Positions 8,996-17,238 of a stretch of 49,200 nt of DNA are shown in pieces. The notes under the pieces were generated by a model, which worked only from the letters and a program-made list of their open reading frames with translations, was not told the origin of the DNA and did not search any database. Source of the DNA: Streptomyces sp. SID4985 (GTDB lineage: Bacteria > Actinomycetota > Actinomycetes > Streptomycetales > Streptomycetaceae); the NCBI RefSeq assembly GCF_009863025.1, contig NZ_WWIR01000582.1, positions 1 through 49,200 on the forward strand. The letters run 5' to 3'. Numbering within the stretch: position 1 is the first letter of the stretch; every line of letters starts with the position of its first letter. The position numbers and the translations under genes were made by a program.

Positions 8996-9015
8996 CCGGA
9001 CGCGACTCCTAGGGT
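8986..9015 (+). promoter_or_regulatory. Promoter of the alpha/beta hydrolase gene, leaderless type
   Basis: TTGCAC (8986-8991) and TAGGGT (9010-9015) are separated by 18 bases. The ATG at 9023 is seven bases after the -10 box, so transcription probably starts at the A of the start codon. The -35 lies inside the second direct repeat, so binding there should affect this promoter. Confidence 0.6.
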
Positions 9016-9022
9016 CGGACCC

Positions 9023-9811
9023 ATGCCCCCCTTCCTCGCATACGACGACAAAGGCCCCGAAAACGGCCGCCTGCCCCTGGTCCTCGTCCACGGCCACCCC
9101 TTCGACCGCACGATGTGGGCCCCGCAGCTCGCGGAGTTCTCCGCCGGGCGCCGGGTGATCGTCCCCGATCTGCGCGGGTACGGCGCCTCCCCGGTGACCC
9201 CCGGCACGGTCCCGCTCTCCCGGCACGCGCGCGACATCGAGAGCCTGCTCGACCACCTCGGGGTGAGCGTCTTCGTGCTCGCCGGGCTCTCCATGGGCGG
9301 GCAGATCGCCATGGAGTGCGTGGGGCGGTTCGATGCCCGCGTCCGGGGTCTCGTCCTCGCGGACACCTTCCCCAAGCCGGAGACCCCCGAGGGCGTACGG
9401 TCCCGGCACGCCATGGCCGACCGGCTGCTCGCGGAGGGGATGGCCGGGTACGCCGACGAGGTGCTGGAGCGGATGGTCGCGCCGTATGCCGAGCCCGAGG
9501 TCAAGGCGCATGTGCACCGGATGATGACCGGCACCGATCCCGAGGGCGCCGCCGCCTCCCTGCGCGGCCGCGCGGCCCGCCCCGACTACCGGCCGCTGCT
9601 CGCCGGGCTCACCACGCCCACCCTGGTGATCACCGGCGTCGACGACACGTACACACCGGTCGCGGACGCGGAGGCGATACACGCGGCGCTGGCGGACGCG
9701 CGGCTGCACGTCGTACCCGGCGCGGCGCATCTGCCGAACCTGGAGCGCCCGGAGGAGTTCAACCGGGTGCTGGGGGCGTTCCTGGCGGAGGTGGCGGAAG
9801 TGGACGCGTAG
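9023..9811 (+). CDS. Alpha/beta hydrolase
   Basis: A 262-residue alpha/beta-hydrolase-fold enzyme. Motifs in order: LVLVHGHPFDRTMW (oxyanion-hole strand), DLRGYGAS, the nucleophile elbow LAGLSMGGQ (Ser), a late Asp in ITGVDDTYTP and a His in PGAAHLPNLERPEEF. This gives a complete Ser-Asp-His triad. The substrate cannot be told; the closest architectures are small esterases, lactonases or haloperoxidase-like hydrolases. The ATG at 9023 is chosen over upstream in-frame codons because the fold begins there and a leaderless promoter ends there. It is divergent from the MocR regulator, which probably controls it. Confidence 0.9.
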   Translation: MPPFLAYDDKGPENGRLPLVLVHGHPFDRTMWAPQLAEFSAGRRVIVPDLRGYGASPVTPGTVPLSRHARDIESLLDHLGVSVFVLAGLSMGGQIAMECVGRFDARVRGLVLADTFPKPETPEGVRSRHAMADRLLAEGMAGYADEVLERMVAPYAEPEVKAHVHRMMTGTDPEGAAASLRGRAARPDYRPLLAGLTTPTLVITGVDDTYTPVADAEAIHAALADARLHVVPGAAHLPNLERPEEFNRVLGAFLAEVAEVDA

Positions 9812-9844
9812 ACGCGGGACCGGGGGCTCATCGGGCGAAGCGAC

Positions 9845-9850
9845 CATAAT
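9845..9850 (+). promoter_or_regulatory. -10 box (CATAAT) of the FUSC gene, leaderless type
   Basis: CATAAT ends seven bases before the ATG at 9857 and no ribosome-binding site is present. No clear -35 is visible upstream. Confidence 0.4.
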
Positions 9851-9856
9851 GGGCGC

Positions 9857-11791
9857 ATGTCCCGAGAGCTCCCGATCGGCCTCACCCCTCCCGACTGGCT
9901 GGTACGGAACCTCCGCGCGCAGCCCGCGCCGGTCAACTGGGCCGCCGTGGCCCGGGCCTCCATCGCCCTGGCCCTCCCGCTGGCGCTCGGGTTCGCGCTC
10001 GGCTACCCCGCGTACGGCGCGCTCGCCTCCATGGGCGCGCTCAACGGCGTCATCGGCGACACCGCCGACGCCTACCGGATGCGCGTCATCACCATCGCCG
10101 TACCCCAGCTCATCGGCGCCGTCGGCGTCATCCTCGGCACGCTCGTCTTCGGGCAGGGCTGGGCGGCGGTCGTGGTCGTCACCGGTGTCGCGCTGGTCTC
10201 CGGGATGATCTCGACCATCGGCACGGTGGCCTCCGTGTCGGGCCTGCTGCTCCTGCTCAACTGCGTCGTCGGCGCGGGCCTGCCGCTGCCGCGCCCCTGG
10301 TGGCTGGCGCCGCTGCTGATGACCGGCGGCGGACTGCTGGTCCTGGCGCTCGCCCTGCTCGCCTGGCCGCTGCGCGCCGGGGTGCCCGAACGCGGCTCCG
10401 TCGCCCTCGGCTACCGCAGGGTCGCCGACCTGCTGGCCGCCTGCGGCGGACCCCCCGAGCGGTACGTCGCCGCCCGCTTCGACGTCACCCGCGCGCTGAA
10501 CCAGGCGTACGACGTCCTCCTCGGCCACCGCGCCCTGCACCACGCGCGCAGCCCGGAACTCACCCGGCTGATCGCCCAGTTGAACGCGATCACGCCGGTG
10601 ATCGAGGCGGCGCCCGCCGTCGACCTCACCGGCAAACCGCTGCCCCCGGAGGTCCCGGAGACGGTGCGCCGCCTGGCCGCCGACGTGGCGGCGGGCCGTA
10701 CCGGCCGGCTGGACCTGCCCGAGCCGCCCCCGCCGACCACGGAGACCGCCCGCGCCCTCGACCACGCGCTGCGGCACGCCGTCGAGGTGGTCGCGGCCCC
10801 GCACGTGGACCCGCTCGGCGTGGACGACCACGCCGTACCGCTGCGCGTTCGCACGTCGCGGGCCGCGCGCAACGTCGTCCTGTCCGCCAACTCCTGGCGC
10901 TACGGCCTGCGTCTGGCCCTGTGTATCGGCATCGCGCAGGCCCTGGTCTCCCTGGTGCCCGTCCCCCGCTCGTACTGGGTCGCGCTGACCATCACCTTCG
11001 TCCTCAAGCCCGACTTCGGCTCGGTGTTCTCCCGCGCGCTGCTGCGGGCGCTGGGCACGGTGGTGGGCCTCGTACTGGCGGCGGCGGTACTGGCCGAAGT
11101 GCCGCTGGGCTGGTGGGACGTCCCGGTGATGATGGTGCTGGCCCCGCTGGTCCCGGCCCTCACCCCGCGCGGCTACGGCTACCAGACCGCCGCGATCACC
11201 CCGGTCATCCTGCTCCTCTCCGACATCCTCAACCACCAGGGCGTCCATCTGCTCCTGCCCCGGCTCCTCGACTCCCTGATGGGCTGCGGGATCGCGCTCG
11301 TCGCCGGGTATCTGCTGTGGCCGGAGAGCTGGCACAGCCGGGTCGGCGACCGGCTCGCGGACGCGGTGGCCGACACGGCGGCGTACGTCGAGGCGGCGTT
11401 CGGCGCCGACACGGCGCCGTCCGCCCGCACCCGGATGCGGCGCCGCCTGTACCGCGATCTGTCCACCATCCGGACGGAGTTCCAGCGCGCCCTGACCGAA
11501 CCACCGCCCACGGGACGCCGTGCGGCGGCCTGGTGGCCGCTGGTGGTGGCCGTGGAACGCATCGTCGACGCGACGACCGCGGCCCGGGTCCGCGTACGCC
11601 ACGGCGCGGCTCCGCCCGCCCCCGCCGAGGTCCACCATGTCGCCCGCCAACTCCGTGAACTGGCCGAATCCGTACGGCAGACCGACACCCTCACCGCCGT
11701 CCGCACCGACCTCACCGGACCCTCCGACAGCGTCCTTGAGCCGCTCCGCCAAGAGGTCGCCGCCGCCCGCGCGATCGCGACACCCCACTGA
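9857..11791 (+). CDS. FUSC-family membrane protein (putative exporter)
   Basis: A 644-residue protein with two membrane blocks of about six helices each (roughly residues 30-180 and 345-490) separated by a soluble helical region, plus a helical cytosolic tail. This duplicated arrangement and the segment WRYGLRLALCIGIAQALVS in the second half are typical of the fusaric-acid-resistance / aromatic-acid-exporter-like FUSC superfamily. Substrate unknown. It is on the same strand as the hydrolase with a 45-bp gap, but it has its own -10-like box. No accessory efflux subunit is nearby. Confidence 0.85.
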   Translation: MSRELPIGLTPPDWLVRNLRAQPAPVNWAAVARASIALALPLALGFALGYPAYGALASMGALNGVIGDTADAYRMRVITIAVPQLIGAVGVILGTLVFGQGWAAVVVVTGVALVSGMISTIGTVASVSGLLLLLNCVVGAGLPLPRPWWLAPLLMTGGGLLVLALALLAWPLRAGVPERGSVALGYRRVADLLAACGGPPERYVAARFDVTRALNQAYDVLLGHRALHHARSPELTRLIAQLNAITPVIEAAPAVDLTGKPLPPEVPETVRRLAADVAAGRTGRLDLPEPPPPTTETARALDHALRHAVEVVAAPHVDPLGVDDHAVPLRVRTSRAARNVVLSANSWRYGLRLALCIGIAQALVSLVPVPRSYWVALTITFVLKPDFGSVFSRALLRALGTVVGLVLAAAVLAEVPLGWWDVPVMMVLAPLVPALTPRGYGYQTAAITPVILLLSDILNHQGVHLLLPRLLDSLMGCGIALVAGYLLWPESWHSRVGDRLADAVADTAAYVEAAFGADTAPSARTRMRRRLYRDLSTIRTEFQRALTEPPPTGRRAAAWWPLVVAVERIVDATTAARVRVRHGAAPPAPAEVHHVARQLRELAESVRQTDTLTAVRTDLTGPSDSVLEPLRQEVAAARAIATPH

Positions 11792-11832
11792 CGACACCCC
11801 CGGTGCGGCCGGAACCCGCGCCTCAGGGCCGC

Positions 11833-11838
11833 TAACCT
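11833..11838 (+). promoter_or_regulatory. Possible -10 box upstream of the vWA gene
   Basis: TAACCT lies about 55 bases before the ATG at 11893. No convincing -35 is seen. Weak. Confidence 0.25.
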
Positions 11839-11892
11839 TACGTGTCCGTCCTGGCCAGCGATCGGCATCAACTCACGCGAAGGGTTGCGCAC

Positions 11893-13956
11893 ATGGGCAT
11901 TCTCACTCTCCTGAGGAACGCGTTCGGCCGCCGCAAAGAGCGTCCCGCCGACCCAGAGAATGCGCCTGCCGTCCCGGAACCCCGCGAACACGAGCTGGTT
12001 TCGGCGGCGTTCGACGAGGTGACCGTGCCGAGGCAGCTGGCCGGTGGAGCGGAGACCCGGGGTACGGCTGAGTCGGCGGTTGCGGCTGAGGCTGAGGTCG
12101 CGGAGACGGCTGTTACGGCGGAGCCGGACGAGGTTGAGGTCGCGGGGGCGGCTGAGTCGGCCGAGGTGGCGGAGGCGTCGGTTACGGCGGAGCCGCGTGA
12201 AGCCGCGGTCGCGGAGGAAGCGGTTACGGCGGAGCCGGGCGAGCCCGAGACCACCGAGACCACCGCGACTGCGGAGCCGAAGGAAGCCGAGATCGCCGAG
12301 GCGTCGGTGGTCGCCGCTGAGACGCGTGAGCTGCACGAGGCCGAGGTCGCGCTGGAGCCGAGCGAGTCCGAGGTCACGGAAGCTGCGGCCGAGGTTGCGG
12401 TTGCGGCGGAGGCGAAGGAATCCGAGGTCGCGGAAGCGACGGTTACGGCTGAGCTGGCTGAGGCTGAGGTCGCGGAGGTGGCTGTTACCGCGGAGCCGGA
12501 CGAGCCCGAGATCACCGAGGCGTCGGCGGTCCCGGCGAAGACGGACGAGACGAAGGACGCGGGAGCGGCGACCGCAGCCGAGCCGGGCGATGCCGAGGCC
12601 CCGGAGACGGCGGCCGCCACGGCGGAGCCGAGCGAGACGGCCACCGAGATCGCTGAGCAGCAGGCGGAGACCGAGGTCGCGGAGGCCGTGGCCGAGGCGG
12701 AGAACGTCGAGGTGCCTGAGCAGCGGGCGGAGCCGGAGACGGCGACCGCCGAGCCGACCGAGCCGGAGAACGCCGAGGTCACCGAGGCTGCGGTGACGGC
12801 CCCGGCGGAGCCGAGCGAGCCCGAGGTCACGGAGACCACGCCCCAGGTGCCCGCGCAGCGCACGGAGATCGAGGCGAGCGAACTCGACATCACGGTCGTG
12901 TCCGAGGCCACCGAGCCGGAGACGCAGGCCGAGCCCGCGCAGGCGACGCAGCCCGAGCCCGCCCAGGAAGCGGAGCCCGAGCCCGCCGAAGAGCCGCAGG
13001 CCAAGGCCGCGCAGGAGGCACAGCCGGAACCCGCGCAGGCGACGCAGCCCGAGCTCGCGCAGCAGACGCGCCCCGAGGCCGCCGAAGAGTCGCAGGCCGA
13101 GGCCGCCGAGGCCACCACCGCACCCGAGGCCGCCGACGGCGAGGACACCCCGCAGGGGCCACCCGCACCCGACAACGAAAGCCGCACGGGTGGTGCGGGT
13201 GGGAACCAGACCGCCGCCGATGGCGAAGCCGAGGCGGACCAGGCCAAGCACCCCGCCCCCGCCGAAGGCGAGAACCGTGCGGGTGGGAACCAGACCGCCG
13301 CCGAAGGCGAAGCCGAGGCGGACCAGGCCCAGGCAACCCCCGCCAACGACACCCCCGCCACCACCGCCCTCGCAAAAGCCGACCTCGCCACCACCCCCGC
13401 GAAGACCTACCTCGTCCTCGACCGCTCCGCGAGCATGCGCCCGTACTACAAGGACGGCTCCGCCCAGGCCCTGGCCGACCAGGCCCTCGCCCTCGCGGCG
13501 GAGCTGGACAAGGCCACGCCCGCCATCCACGTCGTCTTCTTCTCGACGGAGGTGGACGGCACCACGGACCTCACCCCCGACACCACGCAGACCGTCGACG
13601 ACATGCACGCCACCCTCGGCCGCATGGGCCGTACCAGCTACCACGCCGCCGTGGAAGCCGTACTCGCCCACTACGACAAGCACCACACCCCCGCCGACAA
13701 GGCCCTCGTGATCTTCCAGACGGACGGCGCCCCGGACGCGAAGACCCCCGCCACCCAGGCCCTGACGAACGCCGCGAAGACCCACCCGAACGTCTTCTTC
13801 TCCTTCGTCGCCTTCGGTGAGCACGACAACAAGGCCTTCGACTACCTCCGCAAGCTGAAGACCCCGAACACGTCCTTCTTCCACGCGGGCCCGACCCCCC
13901 GCGAGCTGACGGACGCCGAGCTGTACGAAGGCGTACTGGCAGGCTGGCGCCCGTAA
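11893..13956 (+). CDS. vWA-domain protein with long acidic Glu/Ala/Pro-rich region
   Basis: A 687-residue protein in three parts. Residues 1-50 are a short basic then charged N-terminus ([32 protein letters not shown]). Residues about 55-490 are an extraordinarily low-complexity region of Val/Glu/Ala/Thr/Pro units such as VTAEP and EVAEA, later PAQATQPE units. Residues about 495-687 are a von Willebrand A domain with a MIDAS motif (DRSAS), GRTSYHAA and FQTDGAPD. vWA proteins of this kind occur with the Streptomyces tellurium-resistance/TerD-type stress proteins, but no ter gene is nearby. GAAGGG at 11879-11884 supports the ATG at 11893. The acidic linker is probably disordered; its function is unknown. 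Confidence 0.85.
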   Translation: MGILTLLRNAFGRRKERPADPENAPAVPEPREHELVSAAFDEVTVPRQLAGGAETRGTAESAVAAEAEVAETAVTAEPDEVEVAGAAESAEVAEASVTAEPREAAVAEEAVTAEPGEPETTETTATAEPKEAEIAEASVVAAETRELHEAEVALEPSESEVTEAAAEVAVAAEAKESEVAEATVTAELAEAEVAEVAVTAEPDEPEITEASAVPAKTDETKDAGAATAAEPGDAEAPETAAATAEPSETATEIAEQQAETEVAEAVAEAENVEVPEQRAEPETATAEPTEPENAEVTEAAVTAPAEPSEPEVTETTPQVPAQRTEIEASELDITVVSEATEPETQAEPAQATQPEPAQEAEPEPAEEPQAKAAQEAQPEPAQATQPELAQQTRPEAAEESQAEAAEATTAPEAADGEDTPQGPPAPDNESRTGGAGGNQTAADGEAEADQAKHPAPAEGENRAGGNQTAAEGEAEADQAQATPANDTPATTALAKADLATTPAKTYLVLDRSASMRPYYKDGSAQALADQALALAAELDKATPAIHVVFFSTEVDGTTDLTPDTTQTVDDMHATLGRMGRTSYHAAVEAVLAHYDKHHTPADKALVIFQTDGAPDAKTPATQALTNAAKTHPNVFFSFVAFGEHDNKAFDYLRKLKTPNTSFFHAGPTPRELTDAELYEGVLAGWRP
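13194..13329 (+). repeat. 52-bp near-identical in-frame duplication within the vWA gene
   Basis: 13194-13245 and 13278-13329 differ at a single base and are offset by 84 bp, i.e. 28 codons, so the frame is kept. They encode two copies of a GGNQTAA(D/E)GEAEADQA unit. This shows recent expansion of the low-complexity region. Confidence 0.85.
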
Positions 13957-13981
13957 GGGAACCCGCAGCCCCCAGATCCCC

Positions 13982-14028
13982 GTATGCCGCCCGCGTCCAC
14001 CCCGTAAAACGGGAGGCGGGCGGCATAC
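13982..14028. terminator. Terminator between the vWA gene and metG
   Basis: Exact 13-bp arms 13982-13994 and 14016-14028 enclose a second small hairpin, CCCGT AAA ACGGG (14001-14013). It lies 25 bases after the vWA stop codon. Confidence 0.75.
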
Positions 14029-14038
14029 ACACGTCGGC

Positions 14039-14044
14039 TACGAT
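14039..14044 (+). promoter_or_regulatory. Possible -10 box of metG
   Basis: TACGAT lies just after the terminator and about 40 bases before the metG ATG. The -35 would fall in the terminator stem and is not recognisable. Confidence 0.35.
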
Positions 14045-14084
14045 TTCAAGGTTCGTACCCGTAGCGACCTGGGAGCAGCCCCCG

Positions 14085-15800
14085 ATGGCTCGACACCTCA
14101 TCACCAGCGCCCTTCCGTACATCAACGGGATCAAGCACCTGGGCAACATGGTGGGGTCCATGCTCCCGGCGGACGTGTACTCCCGGTACCTCCGCCAGCG
14201 CGGCCACGACGTCCTGTACATCTGCGCGACCGACGAGCACGGCACCCCCGCCGAGCTGGCCGCCAAGGAGCGGGGCCTGGCGGTGGACGAGTTCTGCGCC
14301 CAGGCGCACGACGCGCAGAAGACGGTCTACGACGGCTTCGCGCTCGCCTTCGACTACTTCGGCCGCAGCTCCTCCGCCGAGAACCGGGACATCACCCAGC
14401 ACTTCGCGCGGAAGCTGAACGAGAACGGCTTCATCGAAGAGCGGGCGATCCGCCAGGTCTACTCGCCCACCGACGGCCGCTTCCTGCCGGACCGCTACGT
14501 GGAGGGCACCTGCCCGCACTGCGGCTACGACAAGGCCCGCGGCGACCAGTGCGAGAACTGCACCCGCGTGCTGGACCCGACGGACCTGATCAACCCGCGC
14601 AGCGCGATCTCCGGCTCCACGGACCTGGAGGTCCGCGAGACCAAGCACCTCTTCCTGCTGCAGTCCAAGCTCCAGCACGAGGTCGAGGAGTGGGTGGCCC
14701 GGCACGAGCAGGACTGGCCGCAGCTGGCGTCCTCCATCGCCCGCAAGTGGCTGACCGAGGGCCTGCACGACCGCGCGATCACCCGTGACCTTGACTGGGG
14801 CGTGCCCGTCCCGGCGGACACCTGGCCGGAGCTGGCGGCCGAGGGCAAGGTCTTCTACGTCTGGTTCGACGCCCCGATCGAGTACATCGGCGCGACGAAG
14901 GAGTGGGCGGACCAGGACCCGGAGAACCGGGACTGGAAGTCCTGGTGGTACGAAGCCGACGACGCCGTCCGCTACACGCAGTTCATGGCGAAGGACAACG
15001 TCCCGTTCCACACGGTGATGTTCCCGGCGACCGAGCTGGGTGTGCGGGAGCCGTGGAAGAAGGTCGACTACGTCAAGGCGTTCAACTGGCTGACGTACTA
15101 CGGCGGCAAGTTCTCCACCTCGCAGAAGCGCGGCGTCTTCACGGACCAGGCCCTCGACATCCTGCCCGCCGACTACTGGCGCTACTTCCTGATCGCCAAC
15201 GCCCCCGAGTCGGACGACTCGTCCTTCACGTGGGAGCACTTCACCGCGACGGTGAACAAGGACCTGGCGGACACGCTGGGCAACTTCGTCAACCGCGTCC
15301 TGTCCTTCTCCCGCAAGCGCTTCGGCGACGAGGTCCCGGCGGGCGGCGAGCCCGGCGAGGCGGAGGCGCGCCTGGGCGAGGAGATCGCCGGGCTGCTCGC
15401 GGAGTACGAGACCCAGATGGAGGCGCTCCAGTTCCGCAAGGCGGCCGCCGCCCTGCGCGCCCTGTGGTCGGCCGGCAACTCCTACCTGGAGGAGAAGGCC
15501 CCCTGGCTGGAGATCAAGACCGACAAGGACGGCGCGGCCCTCACCCTGCGCACGGCGATGAACCTGATCCACCTCTACGCGGTGGTCTCGGAACCCTTCA
15601 TCCCGGCCTCCTCGGCGGCAATGCGCGCGGCGTTCTCCCTCCCGGAGGACACCGCCACCTGGATCACCCAGGAAGAGGCCAAGTCCCTCTCCGCGGTCCC
15701 CACCGGCACCCCCTTCACCGTCCCCCCGGTCCTCTTCGCCAAGCTGACGGACGAGGACCTGGAGACGTACAAGGAGCGCTTCGGCGGCACGGACGCGTAA
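14085..15800 (+). CDS. metG: Methionine--tRNA ligase
   Basis: Methionyl-tRNA synthetase, 571 residues, cytosolic; it charges tRNA-Met with methionine using ATP. Class I signatures are present: a HIGH-type motif at 12-21 ([10 protein letters not shown]) and a KMSKS-type loop, KFSTSQKRG, at about 342-350. A zinc-knuckle-like CPHC/CENC pair lies at about residues 144-161. The C-terminal helical anticodon-binding domain is present; the extra dimerisation domain of some bacterial enzymes is not. GGGAG at 14071-14075 supports the ATG. A terminator sits on each side, so the gene is probably monocistronic. No T-box leader is visible; the space between terminator and start is only about 55 bases. Confidence 0.97.
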   Translation: MARHLITSALPYINGIKHLGNMVGSMLPADVYSRYLRQRGHDVLYICATDEHGTPAELAAKERGLAVDEFCAQAHDAQKTVYDGFALAFDYFGRSSSAENRDITQHFARKLNENGFIEERAIRQVYSPTDGRFLPDRYVEGTCPHCGYDKARGDQCENCTRVLDPTDLINPRSAISGSTDLEVRETKHLFLLQSKLQHEVEEWVARHEQDWPQLASSIARKWLTEGLHDRAITRDLDWGVPVPADTWPELAAEGKVFYVWFDAPIEYIGATKEWADQDPENRDWKSWWYEADDAVRYTQFMAKDNVPFHTVMFPATELGVREPWKKVDYVKAFNWLTYYGGKFSTSQKRGVFTDQALDILPADYWRYFLIANAPESDDSSFTWEHFTATVNKDLADTLGNFVNRVLSFSRKRFGDEVPAGGEPGEAEARLGEEIAGLLAEYETQMEALQFRKAAAALRALWSAGNSYLEEKAPWLEIKTDKDGAALTLRTAMNLIHLYAVVSEPFIPASSAAMRAAFSLPEDTATWITQEEAKSLSAVPTGTPFTVPPVLFAKLTDEDLETYKERFGGTDA

Positions 15801-15815
15801 CACCACTCGGGCGCA

Positions 15816-15855
15816 CACGGGTCCGCGGGGGTCACACGCCCCCTGCGGACCCGTG
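15816..15855. terminator. Terminator after metG
   Basis: Arms CACGGGTCCGC (15816-15826) and GCGGACCCGTG (15845-15855) pair exactly, with additional G/C pairing inside. It ends only five bases before the next ATG. Confidence 0.75.
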
Positions 15856-15860
15856 CCCGT

Positions 15861-16304
15861 ATGGAGGCCATCGGTACGCGCCTGCCGTCCGACTTCAAGG
15901 CGCTCGCCGAGTGGTACCCGGCGTTCGAGCTGGACGACTTCCTGGGCGTCTTCGTTCCCCGGCCCGGAGAGGAACGCGCCTGGGCCGGGGCAGACGAGGG
16001 GCCGTACTCGGACTACCCGGCCGACCTGCGTCCCCCTGAGCTCGTCTCGACGAACCTGCTGTCCTGGGGAGGCTCCATGGAAGGCGATTACTTCTTCTGG
16101 AGCGTGCTCGGCGACGACCCCGACCACTGGCCGGTCACCATCTGCTCCCGCAACGGCCCCTGGTGGCACTACGAGGGCGGAACGGTCCAGTTCCTGGCAG
16201 AGCTCGTCAACGGCACCCTGGAGCCCTGGGCACTCCCTCCGGTCGACCCCGAAGTCACCGGCTGGGGCGTCGCGGGCGGCGACTTGCAGGAAGCAGCCAG
16301 CTGA
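15861..16304 (+). CDS. SMI1/KNR4 (SUKH)-like protein
   Basis: 147 residues, acidic, rich in Trp/Pro. The beginning (LPSDFKALAEWYPAFELDDFLGVFVP), a central SWGGSMEGDYFFWSVLGDDPDHWPV and a late YEGGTVQFLAELVNG follow the SMI1/KNR4 pattern. Many members are immunity proteins for polymorphic or contact-dependent toxins, and many Streptomyces copies are solitary. No toxin gene is adjacent. The ATG lies five bases after the metG terminator and has no ribosome-binding site, so expression may start from the hairpin region or the start may be misplaced. The next gene, 186 bp on, encodes an AbiEii-like protein; a partnership is possible but not shown. Confidence 0.75.
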   Translation: MEAIGTRLPSDFKALAEWYPAFELDDFLGVFVPRPGEERAWAGADEGPYSDYPADLRPPELVSTNLLSWGGSMEGDYFFWSVLGDDPDHWPVTICSRNGPWWHYEGGTVQFLAELVNGTLEPWALPPVDPEVTGWGVAGGDLQEAAS

Positions 16305-16490
16305 GGGCCCGCCGGCTCGACCTCGCTCCCACGGTCACCCGTGCGGAAGAGCTGATCACTACGGTCTCCGAGGGCGCGCCCGAGGGATGAAATCCCGGGC
16401 CGGAACCGAGCCCCGCGAGGTGACGGGGCGCTGGGTCTGGGAAAGTTCAGCCTGTCCGAGCAGCACAGGAACCGTCCCCTTGGCCACGCC

Positions 16491-17180
16491 GTGAACCTTC
16501 CCGACCCCCACCGCCGTCTTCTCGCCGATGTCGTCACCGCGGGGGCCCCGTACGGGCTCGTGCTGGCCGGGGGGTATGCCCTGCAGGCGCATGGGATCGT
16601 GCGGCGGGCGCACCGGAACCTGGACTTCGCGAGTGAGAGCGGGGTGGGGATGGAGGAGATCGCCCGGGGGCTCGCGGGGGCGTTGGAGGTGCGGGGGCGG
16701 AGGGTCGAGGTGCGGGGTGTCGGTTCGTTCGCCGCGCAGCTGGTCGTCGGCGATCCGCCGAGCGGGGAGACCGTCGAGCTGGCGCTGCACAAGGAGGCGC
16801 TGTGGGAGCCGCCCGAGCTGACGGAGTACGGGCCGTCGCTGTCGCTGGAGGACGCCGTCGGGACCAAGGTGCGGGCGTTGTACGACCGAGGGGCGGCCGT
16901 CGATCTCGTGGACGCGCGGGCCGCGGCCGGACGGTTCTCGTTGCCGGAGCTGGAGGAGCTGGGGCGGCGGCACGCGTACGACGTGTTCGATCTGCCCACG
17001 CTGCAGGCGCGGCTGACGGGGACCGACTTCTATCCGGACGGGGACTTCATCCGGTACGGGCTCACCCGACAGGACGTCTCCGACCTGCGCGCCTGGGCCC
17101 AGCACTGGTCCGACGACATCGGTGAACGGCTCCTGGAGGACGGCGCCGATCCGGATCAGGAAAGCGAAGAGAGCGAATAG
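16491..17180 (+). CDS. AbiEii-like nucleotidyltransferase
   Basis: A 229-residue protein. LAGGYALQAHGIVRRAHRNLDF (about residues 24-45) is the GG...DxDF-type motif of the AbiEii/AbiGii toxin nucleotidyltransferases, followed by VELALHKEAL and LEDAVGTKVRALYDRGAAVDLVD. In type IV toxin-antitoxin systems such enzymes modify tRNA and are paired with an AbiEi antitoxin. No AbiEi-like gene is adjacent, so this is an orphan member. The second motif acid appears as NLDF rather than the more usual DLDF, so activity is uncertain. GTG start at 16491. A shared terminator separates it from convergent aspS. Confidence 0.78.
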   Translation: MNLPDPHRRLLADVVTAGAPYGLVLAGGYALQAHGIVRRAHRNLDFASESGVGMEEIARGLAGALEVRGRRVEVRGVGSFAAQLVVGDPPSGETVELALHKEALWEPPELTEYGPSLSLEDAVGTKVRALYDRGAAVDLVDARAAAGRFSLPELEELGRRHAYDVFDLPTLQARLTGTDFYPDGDFIRYGLTRQDVSDLRAWAQHWSDDIGERLLEDGADPDQESEESE

Positions 17181-17187
17181 AGAACGG

Positions 17188-17223
17188 AGACGGCCCGGCT
17201 CCCCTCAAGGAGCCGGGCCGTCT
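17188..17223. terminator. Bidirectional terminator between the AbiEii-like gene and aspS
   Basis: The perfect 15-bp arms 17188-17202 and 17209-17223 flank a 6-base loop. It serves both convergent genes. Confidence 0.85.
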
Positions 17224-17238
17224 TACGCGCACCGCTTA

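Noticed and set aside
8753..13884. Very long open frames (about 900-1000 codons) opposite the MocR, FUSC and vWA genes
   Set aside because: They lie antisense to genes with clear domains, are Arg/Gly/Ala/Val-rich, and arise from third-position GC bias. No domain is recognisable.
13982..14084. A T-box or other tRNA-responsive leader for metG (and likewise aspS)
   Set aside because: The spaces are too short and no conserved T-box sequence is present; the hairpin is a terminator of the upstream gene.
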